DNA of 7,185 nucleotides from Commensalibacter sp963921845 (GTDB lineage: Bacteria > Pseudomonadota > Alphaproteobacteria > Acetobacterales > Acetobacteraceae). Below are positions 1-6,374 of this stretch, piece after piece; positions within the stretch are counted from its first letter, which is position 1; each line of letters starts with the position of its first letter. The stretch is from positions 1 to 7,185 of the forward strand of contig NZ_CAWUGZ010000118.1 in the NCBI RefSeq assembly GCF_963921845.1, read 5' to 3'. Under the pieces are notes generated by a model, which made no database searches, had not been told where the DNA came from, and saw only the letters and a list, made by a program, of their open reading frames with translations. The position numbers were made by a program, and so were the translations under genes.

Positions 1-30
1 GTCTTATTATATATATATTATATATTTTAA

Positions 31-45
31 TGCCTAGGAAAGGCA
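31..45 (+). promoter_or_regulatory. ubiG ribosome binding site inside a small hairpin
   Basis: A good Shine-Dalgarno stretch (AGGAAAGG, 36-43) ends 8 nt before the ubiG ATG and supports that start. TGCCT (31-35) and AGGCA (41-45) can pair around the loop AGGAA (36-40), so part of the ribosome binding site is in the loop and part in the 3' arm. The 30 nt upstream are almost pure A/T with several TATATT-like -10 candidates, none of which can be singled out. That pairing affects translation is inference. Confidence 0.5.
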
Positions 46-51
46 CAAACA

Positions 52-801
52 ATGTCTATCGTTACACCATCTCATGGCTCTGATCAAAACAAATCTATCA
101 TTGAAAATGAAATTAATCATTTTAATGCGTTATCGCAGCAGTGGTGGGACCATTCAGGGCCCATGAAAACACTACACGATATGAATGATCTAAGAATTTC
201 TTGGATCGATAATAAGTTGAAAAAATTTAATATTACTAAGCCCCAAAAAATTTTGGATATAGGATGTGGGGCTGGACTAGCCAGCGAAAGTTTAGCAAAA
301 TTGGGTTATGATATAGTGGGTATTGATGCGGGTGAAGAAGTCATTAAGGCCGCACAAAGCCATTTGGATAAAGTACCTTTACCACAACATAGTGGAAAGA
401 TAACCTATCGCATTGGATGTATCGAAGAATTAGACCCCAAGTTCCAGCGCTTTTCAATTGTTATTGCTCTTGAATTACTTGAACATGTTAAAAATCCTCA
501 TGAATTTATTCAACATATTTCGAACTTATTAACACCGACGGGCAAGGTTTTCATTTCTACTATTAACCGAAATCTTAAATCATATTTTTTTGCCAAAGTC
601 GGTGCAGAATACGTGACACGTTTGCTACCCGTTGGAACACATAATTGGAAACAATTTGTCACGCCCAACGAATTGAGACAAATGGCTCATCAAGCTGGCC
701 TAAGAATAGTTGATATCGCTGGTTTAACCCTTAGGCTAAACGGCTGGAAAATTACAAAACATCCTTCAATTAATTATATTACCTGTTTATCAAAAAATTA
801 A
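52..801 (+). CDS. ubiG: UbiG, ubiquinone biosynthesis O-methyltransferase
   Basis: SAM-dependent methyltransferase that carries out both O-methylations of the ubiquinone ring (the 2-polyprenyl-6-hydroxyphenol and 3-demethylubiquinol steps) on the inner face of the membrane. At 249 residues it has the usual family length. Visible marks in order are the N-terminal F-N-A-L-S-x-x-W-W-D block (24-33), the MKTLHDMNDLR block (38-48), SAM-binding motif I LDIGCGAG (68-75) followed by the acidic ID at 91-92, ELLEHV (141-146), STINRN (169-174), and the UbiG-specific AEYVTRLLPVGTHNW segment (185-199), which in characterised homologues lies in the membrane-contacting region. The ATG follows a clear Shine-Dalgarno. 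It is the only + strand gene here and converges on the DUF2147 gene across a long gap. The product implies a respiring, ubiquinone-making cell. Confidence 0.97.
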   Translation: MSIVTPSHGSDQNKSIIENEINHFNALSQQWWDHSGPMKTLHDMNDLRISWIDNKLKKFNITKPQKILDIGCGAGLASESLAKLGYDIVGIDAGEEVIKAAQSHLDKVPLPQHSGKITYRIGCIEELDPKFQRFSIVIALELLEHVKNPHEFIQHISNLLTPTGKVFISTINRNLKSYFFAKVGAEYVTRLLPVGTHNWKQFVTPNELRQMAHQAGLRIVDIAGLTLRLNGWKITKHPSINYITCLSKN

Positions 802-1294
802 TTAACTCAAAATATGTCAGTATATCGAAAATATGTACCAACAATTATAATTTTTAAACTACAATTTTTATATAAAGAAGATTATTTTATTTCTCTAATA
901 ACATTGATTGCCGACCCAATACAAACTAGAATTGCCGCTCTCACAACAACTGTAATTAAACAAAATGACCAATTCTCTGTTTTATTACTAATAAAACAGA
1001 GTAAATAATTAATATTTAATTTTGCCTTATTTTAGAATCTATTCTATCATAAATTAGGCTTAGTTTTACAGACCTCAAATTTCCATATTTTTATATGAGT
1101 AAAAAGATAAATTAACCCTATTTCTACTAGTTATAATATTCCAAACGATTCAAAACCTCCAGCTTAAATATTGGCGACGTCTAAAAATATTTTTTTACCC
1201 GTTTGAAACAATCCATATATAAAATTACATTAATAGTCCGTTTATTGATGCAGCACACTTTTTGTTGAAGTAAATTTTGTAAAATAAAATAATT
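802..1294. other. Gene-poor gap between convergent ubiG and DUF2147
   Basis: These 493 bp are very AT-rich. The only frame of any length is a 64-codon + strand frame at 814-1008 with low-complexity I/L/K/T-rich content and no Shine-Dalgarno, and I do not call it a gene. The one clear structure is the perfect hairpin at 975-1001. A 12-bp A/T palindrome lies at 1183-1194 and a TATAAT at 1132-1137, but no gene follows the latter. The gap is long for two convergent genes, so this may be the site of a lost gene; no recognisable remnant was seen. Confidence 0.6.
975..1001 (+). terminator. Perfect 11-12 bp hairpin downstream of ubiG
   Basis: CTCTGTTTTAT (975-985) is perfectly complementary to ATAAAACAGAG (991-1001). 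Adding the T986-A990 pair leaves a 3-nt loop. It sits about 175 nt after the ubiG stop, between two convergent genes, where a terminator is expected. The flanks are A/T-rich but have no clean T run (TAAATAATTAATATTTAATTTT follows in broken form: T-rich, interrupted by A). It could end transcripts on either strand or serve as an mRNA 3' stabiliser. The hairpin itself is certain; its role is inferred. Confidence 0.45.
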
Positions 1295-1300
1295 TTATTT
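1282..1300 (-). repeat. A/T-only inverted repeat over the DUF2147 stop codon
   Basis: AAATAAAAT (1282-1290) and ATTTTATTT (1292-1300) are perfect 9-nt inverted arms around a single base. The repeat covers the TAA stop (1297-1295) of the DUF2147 gene. With no G-C pairs and almost no loop it would be a poor hairpin and may be only a product of base composition. No better terminator was seen after this gene. Confidence 0.25.
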
Positions 1301-1753
1301 ATTATTTAATCGACAGTCTTTAGAGATACTGCCATGATAACGATACCATGTTTGTGTTTGTCCAAATAAGCTAATTCCTATATAACCTCTTAATTTTAAC
1401 TCATGATCATTATGCAACCATATCATAGCATTGTAAATTTTTTCATTTCGAGGATCCATAATCTTACCTACCCAAACTGATTTATTTTTCTGTTGCGTAA
1501 AATCCTTCAACATTAGTAAATTGCATTGAGAATGTCCTTTTGTATTCAAGGGTGCAGTATTGCCCTCATACTGCATCCCTACGAAACTCCCACAAAGAAA
1601 AGCTTTGCACTTAAAAATATTAAAAACTCCATCTTCTTTTCTAGTGGCCCATAACCCTTCAAAAGATGAGGAAGAACTTTGAGCAAAAGACATAGTACAG
1701 CCATAGTAAAAAAGAAAAACAAGGCCTGCACAAACAGCAATAAAAAAACGCAT
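1295..1753 (-). CDS. Secreted DUF2147 family protein
   Basis: Exported protein of the DUF2147 family, whose biochemical role is not established. Residues 1-24 form a signal peptide: MRFF, a hydrophobic stretch, then SFA before Q25, which fits signal peptidase I. A cysteine at 19 follows YYG, not a proper lipobox, so a lipoprotein is unlikely. The mature part shows the family pattern: G33-L-W with a D-G turn (41-42), FKCKAFLCG (47-55) with the usual paired cysteines C49 and C54, then a conserved end KIMDPRNEKIY (97-107) and LRGYIGISLFGQTQTW (121-136). C77 and C147 are extra cysteines. The 152 residues match the family. The ATG has an AGG-containing ribosome site that lies in a hairpin. It is 65 nt downstream of grxC on the same strand and may be co-transcribed with it. 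Confidence 0.9.
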   Translation of the reverse strand: MRFFIAVCAGLVFLFYYGCTMSFAQSSSSSFEGLWATRKEDGVFNIFKCKAFLCGSFVGMQYEGNTAPLNTKGHSQCNLLMLKDFTQQKNKSVWVGKIMDPRNEKIYNAMIWLHNDHELKLRGYIGISLFGQTQTWYRYHGSISKDCRLNNK

Positions 1754-1761
1754 AAATTTAA

Positions 1762-1775
1762 CCTACTTCCGTAGG
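1762..1775 (-). promoter_or_regulatory. Hairpin with GGAA tetraloop on the DUF2147 ribosome binding site
   Basis: Read on the - strand this is CCTAC-GGAA-GTAGG: a perfect 5-bp stem with a GNRA-type loop. The 3' arm GTAGG is the only Shine-Dalgarno candidate for the ATG at 1753-1751 and ends 8 nt before it. In the folded form the site would be paired. Stem and position are read directly; an effect on translation is inferred. Confidence 0.5.
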
Positions 1776-1818
1776 ATTGTTTAAAATATTAACCAACCCT
1801 TATAAAATTTTTCAGGGA

Positions 1819-2076
1819 TCAATGCTGTAAAATTTGATCAAGCTTACCTGAGGCGTCTAGTTTTAATAAATCATCGCACCCACCGATAGGTTTGTTATCA
1901 ATAAAGATTTGAGGAACGGTCGTCTTTCCTCCTGATTTTTGTATGGCTTCTTCCCTTTCTTTACTGCCTTTAGGAGCATTAATCTCGTTAAATTTAATAT
2001 TTTTTGACTTTAAAAGGTTCAATGCTTTGTGACAAAAGGGACAACCGGGTTGGGTGTATATATCAACATTAGCCAT
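1819..2076 (-). CDS. grxC: Glutaredoxin 3 (dithiol, CPFC)
   Basis: Small cytoplasmic thiol-disulfide oxidoreductase that uses glutathione to reduce protein disulfides and mixed disulfides. At 85 residues it matches the GrxC family. It has the dithiol active site C12-P-F-C15 after the first strand (VDIYTQPG), the cis-proline loop TVPQIF (53-58), and the glutathione-binding G-G-C-D-D-L (65-70). I chose the ATG at 2076-2074 because GGAG (2087-2084) lies 7 nt upstream; a TTG five codons earlier is open, but MANVDIY is the normal family beginning. It lies between comF and DUF2147 on the same strand; comF next to grxC is a familiar alphaproteobacterial order. Confidence 0.95.
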   Translation of the reverse strand: MANVDIYTQPGCPFCHKALNLLKSKNIKFNEINAPKGSKEREEAIQKSGGKTTVPQIFIDNKPIGGCDDLLKLDASGKLDQILQH

Positions 2077-2106
2077 GTTATTTCTCCACAATAATTAAAC
2101 TCTAAC

Positions 2107-2148
2107 TATTGCATCTTATTCAATTCTGTAGTGAATATAAATGCAATA
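2107..2148 (-). repeat. Two-tier hairpin in the comF-grxC spacer
   Basis: TATTGCAT (2107-2114) pairs perfectly with ATGCAATA (2141-2148). Inside, TATTCA (2117-2122) pairs with TGAATA (2132-2137), leaving a 9-nt apical loop and a small 2x3 internal loop. The structure lies in the 112-nt spacer after the comF stop and before grxC. On the - strand it is followed by GTTAGAGTTTAATT, only mildly U-rich. It could be a comF terminator, an RNA-processing or stability element, or a leader structure for grxC. Confidence 0.45.
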
Positions 2149-2188
2149 ATTAAAAATTACATGAATGTATCATTAATGAACATCAAAA

Positions 2189-2941
2189 CTAAATTACTTT
2201 AGCTACGGCGCTTACATCCACCCGAGATACGTTCCCTTGCTCTTTTAATATTAAACTACAAGCTTCAAGCGTAGCCCCTGTCGTAAATACATCATCTACC
2301 AAAATAACATGTTTCCCTATTAATTTTTTTCGATAGCTCGGATGTAATTCAAAAGCTCCATTTAGGATAGATTGTCTTTCTTGCTTGTTAAAATGTCCTA
2401 AAGGCACAGTTTCTTTGCTACGAGTCAATGCTAACGGCAGGACTTCAATGGATTGTTTTTTACTTAAACACCACGCTAACAACGCGGACTGATTATACTT
2501 TCTTTGTTTCAATCTTTTGGAATGCAAAGGAACAGGAATTAAATAATCCGCTTGTTTAATTAAGTCAGACAAATTCCTGAGCATCATATGCGTTAAAAAA
2601 TTTAAGCTTTGTAATTGATCTGAGTATTTTAAGGGAAGCAAAAGCTCTTTTACAGACTGATTGTAGACCAAGGCTGCGCGACACTCTGTCCAAACAGTAG
2701 GGTTTTCCGCACAAGATGCACAAATAGAATGATGCCTAATTTCAATCTCAGAAAGAAAAGGAGTCGCACACGACTTACAATAAGGGGGTTCTACAAATAC
2801 CAATCTATTAAAACAAGACGAACAAATATCGCCTGAACCCTCTATGGCTTCTTTGCATATCAAGCATTTTTTAGGTATCAGTATGTCTAAAAAAAATTTA
2901 TGCCACGCATCAAAAAAAGGTTTTTTTTCTTTAAAATTCAT
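2189..2941 (-). CDS. comF: ComF family protein (zinc finger plus phosphoribosyltransferase fold)
   Basis: ComF proteins are needed for DNA uptake in competent bacteria but are widespread in non-competent ones, where their role is unclear. Numbered from the ATG (250 residues), the N-terminal half has four CxxC pairs: C26/C29, C40/C43, C55/C58 and C74/C77, a double zinc-ribbon arrangement. The C-terminal half is a type I phosphoribosyltransferase fold with VPLHSKRLKQRKYNQ (137-151) and the PRPP-binding loop VILVDDVFTTGAT (212-224). A TTG eleven codons upstream (2974) is open, but I prefer the ATG at 2941 because a TATAAT box at 2982-2977 would place the transcript start after that TTG. No strong Shine-Dalgarno is visible for the ATG. 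The gene follows yjbQ after 150 nt and precedes grxC. Confidence 0.93.
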   Translation of the reverse strand: MNFKEKKPFFDAWHKFFLDILIPKKCLICKEAIEGSGDICSSCFNRLVFVEPPYCKSCATPFLSEIEIRHHSICASCAENPTVWTECRAALVYNQSVKELLLPLKYSDQLQSLNFLTHMMLRNLSDLIKQADYLIPVPLHSKRLKQRKYNQSALLAWCLSKKQSIEVLPLALTRSKETVPLGHFNKQERQSILNGAFELHPSYRKKLIGKHVILVDDVFTTGATLEACSLILKEQGNVSRVDVSAVAKVI

Positions 2942-2976
2942 CTTACTTAGCCACTTTGATGAAACATCAAGCAAAT

Positions 2977-2982
2977 ATTATA
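2977..2982 (-). promoter_or_regulatory. Possible comF -10 box
   Basis: A perfect TATAAT reads on the - strand at 2982-2977, about 35 nt upstream of the chosen comF ATG. A transcript would start near 2970. No convincing -35 lies 16-18 nt upstream, which limits confidence in an AT-rich stretch. The spacer size (150 nt after yjbQ) fits a separate promoter. Confidence 0.35.
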
Positions 2983-3021
2983 TAAAAACCTGCAAGGAAT
3001 TGCTTTTACAATTTCTTAAAT

Positions 3022-3058
3022 AAAAAAACTCTTTCGACGCATACAACAAGGCGTTTCG
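3022..3058 (-). terminator. Weak terminator-like element after yjbQ
   Basis: On the - strand, CGAAACGC (3058-3051) can pair imperfectly with GCGTCG (3040-3035): four pairs, a two-base bulge, then two more. After a short GAAAGAG stretch a run of seven T follows (3028-3022). It lies 34 nt after the yjbQ stop, where the argG-to-yjbQ unit might end. The stem is short and bulged, so this is tentative. Confidence 0.3.
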
Positions 3059-3091
3059 GCCAGGTAGTGTTAATTTTCTATGTCACTAACA

Positions 3092-3508
3092 TTATTGCCC
3101 AATAAGATGAAGCGCTATTTCTCGAATGTGACGCTGTTTTCTGTGTTCAAACAAATATATACCTTGCCATATGCCCAAAACCATACATGCATTAACGATA
3201 GGAACAGACAGTTGCGTTTGGGTCAAAACGGTTTTGATATGAGCAGGCATATCGTCTAAACCTTCAGTATTATGCAAATACGCTCGGTTTTCTGGCACTA
3301 ATTCATTTAAATAATTTAAAATATCACTCTTTACATTGGGATCGACATTTTCTTGCACTATAAAAGAGGCAGACGTATGCCTACACCATAAAGTTAACAA
3401 TCCAGTACTTATTCCTGATTTCAAAACCCAATTGGACAATTCAAGGTTCAACAACGTTAATCCTTGTCTTTTAGTTTGAAGTTTTAAAAAACCAGTTTGC
3501 TGTCTCAT
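3092..3508 (-). CDS. yjbQ: YjbQ / UPF0047 family protein
   Basis: Small cytoplasmic protein of the YjbQ/UPF0047 family. Some members show weak thiamine-phosphate synthase activity, and databases often label the family 'secondary thiamine-phosphate synthase'; its true cellular role is not settled. The 138 residues match the family. Diagnostic blocks are HTSASFIVQENVDP (44-57), H79-N-T-E-G, DDMPAH (85-90), LGIWQGIYLFEHR (111-123) and a closing R129. The histidines and acidic residues of these blocks are the presumed metal/phosphate site. The ATG begins only 9 nt after the trpS stop and has no good Shine-Dalgarno of its own, which suggests translational coupling to trpS. Confidence 0.92.
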   Translation of the reverse strand: MRQQTGFLKLQTKRQGLTLLNLELSNWVLKSGISTGLLTLWCRHTSASFIVQENVDPNVKSDILNYLNELVPENRAYLHNTEGLDDMPAHIKTVLTQTQLSVPIVNACMVLGIWQGIYLFEHRKQRHIREIALHLIGQ

Positions 3509-3517
3509 TATTTTTGT

Positions 3518-4528
3518 TTACTTTACATAGCCTACCAACGACTCAACTTTTTCAATAATAGGATTAGCAATTGCAGAGGCTTTTTCCGCGCCGCTTCTTA
3601 ATATATTGAGAATATATTGAGAATCGTTTAATAAATGATGCGTTTCTTTTCGTATAGGAGAAATGATTTCGATTACTATATCGGTTAACGCTAGTTTAAG
3701 TGCAGCAAATCCTTTACCGCCAAAATCTTTTAAAACATTTTCAATAGGTTGTTGAGCCAATACGGAATACATGGATATTAAATTTTTAGCTTCTAAACGA
3801 CGATCCAATTCATTTTTTTCAAAAGGTAAAGGTTCCGCATCACTTTTCGCTTTTCTAATTTTTAAGGCGATATCATCATCTGTGTCCAATAGCGTAATAC
3901 GACCCTGTTCGGAAGGATCAGACTTAGACATTTTTTTACTACCATCCCTTAAATTCATTACCCTTGCGCTAATTTCTGGAATAACTCCTTTAACTTCTCG
4001 AAAAAAATCAACTTTATAATCGTGATTAAATTTTTGGGCAATATCGTTGGTAAGCTCGATATGCTGACGTTGATCTTCACCTACAGGAACATACGTCGCT
4101 TGATAAACCAAAATATCCGCTGCCATTAAATTGGGATAAACATAAAGCCCTGCCGAATACGCTTCTCTATTCTTACCCGCTTTGTCTTTAAATTGAGTCA
4201 TTCTGTTCATCCACCCAACTCTAGACACGCAGTTGAATATCCATGCCAATCGTGCGTGCGCATGGACGGCCGATTGATTAAACAAAATATGTTTCTTAGG
4301 ATCAATGCCACATGCCATCAAAACGGCCGTTTGCTCAATAATTTGGGTTTTTAGCAAATGCGGTTCCTGCCAAACCGTGATTGCATGCATATCTACCAGA
4401 CAAAACAAACATTCATTAGCGTTCTGCAATTCTACCCAATGACGGATAGCACCTAAGTAATTTCCAATATGAGGAATTCCTGTAGGTTGAATTCCTGAAA
4501 ATATTCTTTTTCCTGACAGTTTATGCAC
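3518..4528 (-). CDS. trpS: Tryptophanyl-tRNA synthetase
   Basis: Class I aminoacyl-tRNA synthetase that charges tRNA-Trp with tryptophan using ATP in the cytoplasm. At 336 residues it is a full-length bacterial TrpS. It shows RIFSGIQPTG (8-17), the HIGH-type signature as HIGN (20-23), the GED loop in VPVGEDQRQHIELTND (147-162), and the lysine loop KKMSKSD with KMSKS at 199-203. The start must be GTG at 4528-4526: an in-frame TAA lies just upstream and the next methionine (residue 47) is after HIGN. AAGG lies 10 nt before the GTG. The gene starts 23 nt after the FKBP stop and runs into yjbQ with a 9-nt gap, so it is mid-operon. As an essential gene it anchors this cluster. Confidence 0.97.
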   Translation of the reverse strand: MHKLSGKRIFSGIQPTGIPHIGNYLGAIRHWVELQNANECLFCLVDMHAITVWQEPHLLKTQIIEQTAVLMACGIDPKKHILFNQSAVHAHARLAWIFNCVSRVGWMNRMTQFKDKAGKNREAYSAGLYVYPNLMAADILVYQATYVPVGEDQRQHIELTNDIAQKFNHDYKVDFFREVKGVIPEISARVMNLRDGSKKMSKSDPSEQGRITLLDTDDDIALKIRKAKSDAEPLPFEKNELDRRLEAKNLISMYSVLAQQPIENVLKDFGGKGFAALKLALTDIVIEIISPIRKETHHLLNDSQYILNILRSGAEKASAIANPIIEKVESLVGYVK

Positions 4529-4551
4529 TTTATAAAAACCTTAACCAAACT

Positions 4552-5034
4552 CTAACTATTTTGAGGAGCTTTTGTAACCCCAACTAAATGAATTTTAAAA
4601 ACCAATGGACTGTTTGAAGGGATAATCCCCATACTTTTGTTTCCATATCCTAACTGAGGGGGAACGTAAATTTTCCAAATATCCCCCGGGTGCATCTTGG
4701 GTAAAGTTTCCATCCATCCTGGTATCAATCCATCCAAAGGCATCTGTATTAATCCTGTACCATGTTTATCCGATGAGTCAAAAATGACTCCATCTGGCAA
4801 ACGTCCTTCATATTCTAGAAGGATCAAATCGCCTGGAGCAGGCGAAGCATCTTTTGAATCGCCAGAACGTATAATCTGATAAGCCAATCCGCTGGGCAAT
4901 GTTTTGACACCAGCCTGCATTTCAATTTTTTTCATATATTGTTCTGGTGTTAACTCTTGCTCTTTATGTTCAGCACAAGCGTTTAAATTTAGAACTAAAG
5001 AAAGCAGCATGAAGCCAAAAGCTATTTTCCTCAT
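4552..5034 (-). CDS. Lipoprotein FKBP-type peptidyl-prolyl cis-trans isomerase
   Basis: Envelope-anchored prolyl isomerase thought to help fold exported proteins. Residues 1-20 form a lipoprotein signal (MRK, hydrophobic core, lipobox L17-N-A-C20), so the mature protein should carry lipid on C20; the following A-E does not suggest inner-membrane retention by the E. coli +2 rule. A short charged stretch (E22-K36) resembles a trimmed FKBP N-terminal domain. The FKBP fold follows, with V-K-T-L-P-S-G-L (43-50), Y75-E-G-R-L-P-D-G and F85-D86, GLIPGW (102-107) and Y123-V-P-P-Q-L-G-Y-G (131), then IPSNSPLVFKIHLVGV (138-153). The aromatic and aspartate pocket residues are present, so activity is likely. 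AGGGG lies 7 nt before the ATG. It is 34 nt after argG and 23 nt before trpS. Confidence 0.94.
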   Translation of the reverse strand: MRKIAFGFMLLSLVLNLNACAEHKEQELTPEQYMKKIEMQAGVKTLPSGLAYQIIRSGDSKDASPAPGDLILLEYEGRLPDGVIFDSSDKHGTGLIQMPLDGLIPGWMETLPKMHPGDIWKIYVPPQLGYGNKSMGIIPSNSPLVFKIHLVGVTKAPQNS

Positions 5035-5068
5035 AAATTTTCCCCTAAATTGTCGTAATTAACCTATC

Positions 5069-6295
5069 CTATAGACTGCCACCGCGTCTTCCTGCCTGAG
5101 CACCTAACCGCAAACGTAACGCATTAAGTTTAATAAATCCCTGAGCATCAAGCTGATTATAAGCCCCTTCATCGTCTTCGAAGGTTACAACGCGCATATC
5201 ATAAAGACTATTCGGACTTTCGCGTCCCATAAGGATTATATTTCCCTTATATAACTTAAGTTTAACTCTGCCCGTTACAGAATGTTGACTTTCATCAATT
5301 AAAGCTTGCAGCATACGCCGTTCTGGTGAAAACCAAAACCCATTATAGATTAATTCAGCGTAACGGGGCATAATACTATCTTTTAGATGGCCTGCTTCAC
5401 GATCAAGCGTTATACTTTCCATATTCCTATGGGCAAAGAGCAAAATAGTTCCACCCGGTGTTTCATAAATTCCACGGGATTTCATCCCCACAAATCGATT
5501 TTCTACGAGGTCAAGACGTCCAATACCGTTCGCTTTGCCTAGCTCATTCAATTTGGTAAGCAACACCGCAGGCGACATAAAAATCCCATTAATGGCAACT
5601 GCATCTCCATTCTTAAAATCAATATCAATTTCAGTAGCTTTGTCAGGAGCATCTTCTGGAGAAATCGTGCGCTGGAAAACAATCTCATCAGGGGAAACAG
5701 CTGGATCCTCCAGAATCTTTCCTTCAGATGAGGAATGTAATAGATTAGCATCAACGGAGAACGGCGCTTCACCTCTTTTATCATGGGCAATAGGAATTTG
5801 ATTTTCTTCAGCAAATCGAAGCAAACGCGTACGAGACGTGAGATCCCATTCTCTCCATGGGGCGATAACTTTAACGTCTGGTTTTAACGCATAGTATGAA
5901 AGTTCAAAGCGTATTTGATCATTCCCTTTACCCGTAGCACCATGAGCGACCGCATCGGCACCCACCTCTTCAGCAATTTCTATCTGTCTTTTGGAAATTA
6001 ATGGTCTTGCAATGGAGGTTCCTAATAAATACTGCCCCTCATAAAGCGTATTAGCGCGAAACATAGGAAAAACATAATCCCGTACAAATTCTTCACGCAA
6101 ATCTTCAACGAAAATCTCTTTGACACCGAACAGCTCAGCTTTTTTTCGCGCAGGCTCAAGTTCGTCACCTTGTCCCAAATCAGCAGTAAATGTGACCACC
6201 TCACACTCATAAGTCTTTTGTAGCCAACGCAGAATAACTGAAGTGTCTAGACCACCAGAATAAGCAAGAACAACTTTATTTACTTTTTTCGACAC
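5069..6295 (-). CDS. argG: Argininosuccinate synthase
   Basis: Cytoplasmic enzyme that joins citrulline and aspartate with ATP to give argininosuccinate, the next-to-last step of arginine synthesis. The 408 residues match the usual length. The N-type ATP pyrophosphatase loop AYSGGLDTS is at 11-19, TADLGQGDE at 37-45, and the second signature HGATGKGNDQIRFE at 118-131. The closing AGRRGGSL looks alphaproteobacterial. The start is GTG (6295-6293): an in-frame TAG lies about 15 nt upstream, the next methionine is residue 78, and a weak AGAGAG precedes it. It is the first gene of the probable argG-FKBP-trpS-yjbQ unit. Its GC (about 43% in sampled lines) is above that of its neighbours. No argH is in the window. 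Confidence 0.97.
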   Translation of the reverse strand: MSKKVNKVVLAYSGGLDTSVILRWLQKTYECEVVTFTADLGQGDELEPARKKAELFGVKEIFVEDLREEFVRDYVFPMFRANTLYEGQYLLGTSIARPLISKRQIEIAEEVGADAVAHGATGKGNDQIRFELSYYALKPDVKVIAPWREWDLTSRTRLLRFAEENQIPIAHDKRGEAPFSVDANLLHSSSEGKILEDPAVSPDEIVFQRTISPEDAPDKATEIDIDFKNGDAVAINGIFMSPAVLLTKLNELGKANGIGRLDLVENRFVGMKSRGIYETPGGTILLFAHRNMESITLDREAGHLKDSIMPRYAELIYNGFWFSPERRMLQALIDESQHSVTGRVKLKLYKGNIILMGRESPNSLYDMRVVTFEDDEGAYNQLDAQGFIKLNALRLRLGAQAGRRGGSL

Positions 6296-6338
6296 TATTA
6301 TAACTCTCTAAATATTAGGAACCGTTTCTCTGAATTAG

Positions 6339-6367
6339 GATATATCATCTTCGCTCTCTAATTTGAA
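6339..6367 (-). promoter_or_regulatory. Probable argG promoter
   Basis: On the - strand, TTCAAA (6367-6362) and TATATC (6344-6339) are separated by 17 nt, and the -10 is preceded by TG plus one base, an extended -10 form. Each hexamer matches the sigma-70 consensus in four positions. A transcript would begin near 6332, giving a leader of roughly 36 nt before the GTG of argG. This would drive the argG-FKBP-trpS-yjbQ series. Confidence 0.4.
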
Positions 6368-6374
6368 TGATCAT

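Noticed and set aside
814..1008. 64-codon + strand frame after ubiG
   Set aside because: Low-complexity I/L/K/T-rich product, no Shine-Dalgarno, starts 12 nt after ubiG in AT-rich DNA, and its end contains the perfect hairpin. No family resemblance was seen.
2077..2091. Upstream TTG start for grxC
   Set aside because: The ATG at 2076 has a GGAG site 7 nt upstream that overlaps the extra codons, and glutaredoxins normally begin at this point.
2094..2123. Promoter-like TTGAAT, 18 nt, TTTAAT on the - strand before grxC
   Set aside because: It would start the transcript at or inside the grxC Shine-Dalgarno, leaving almost no leader, and the -35 lies in the spacer hairpin.
3771..4019. Open frames opposite or offset to trpS, FKBP and argG
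   Set aside because: They lie wholly inside strongly conserved genes in other frames, so they are shadows.
2097..4560. Identical 14-mer AAACTCTAACTATT at 2097-2110 and 4547-4560
   Set aside because: One copy overlaps the FKBP stop codon. A shared A/T-rich 14-mer in 7 kb is close to chance, and the flanks do not match.
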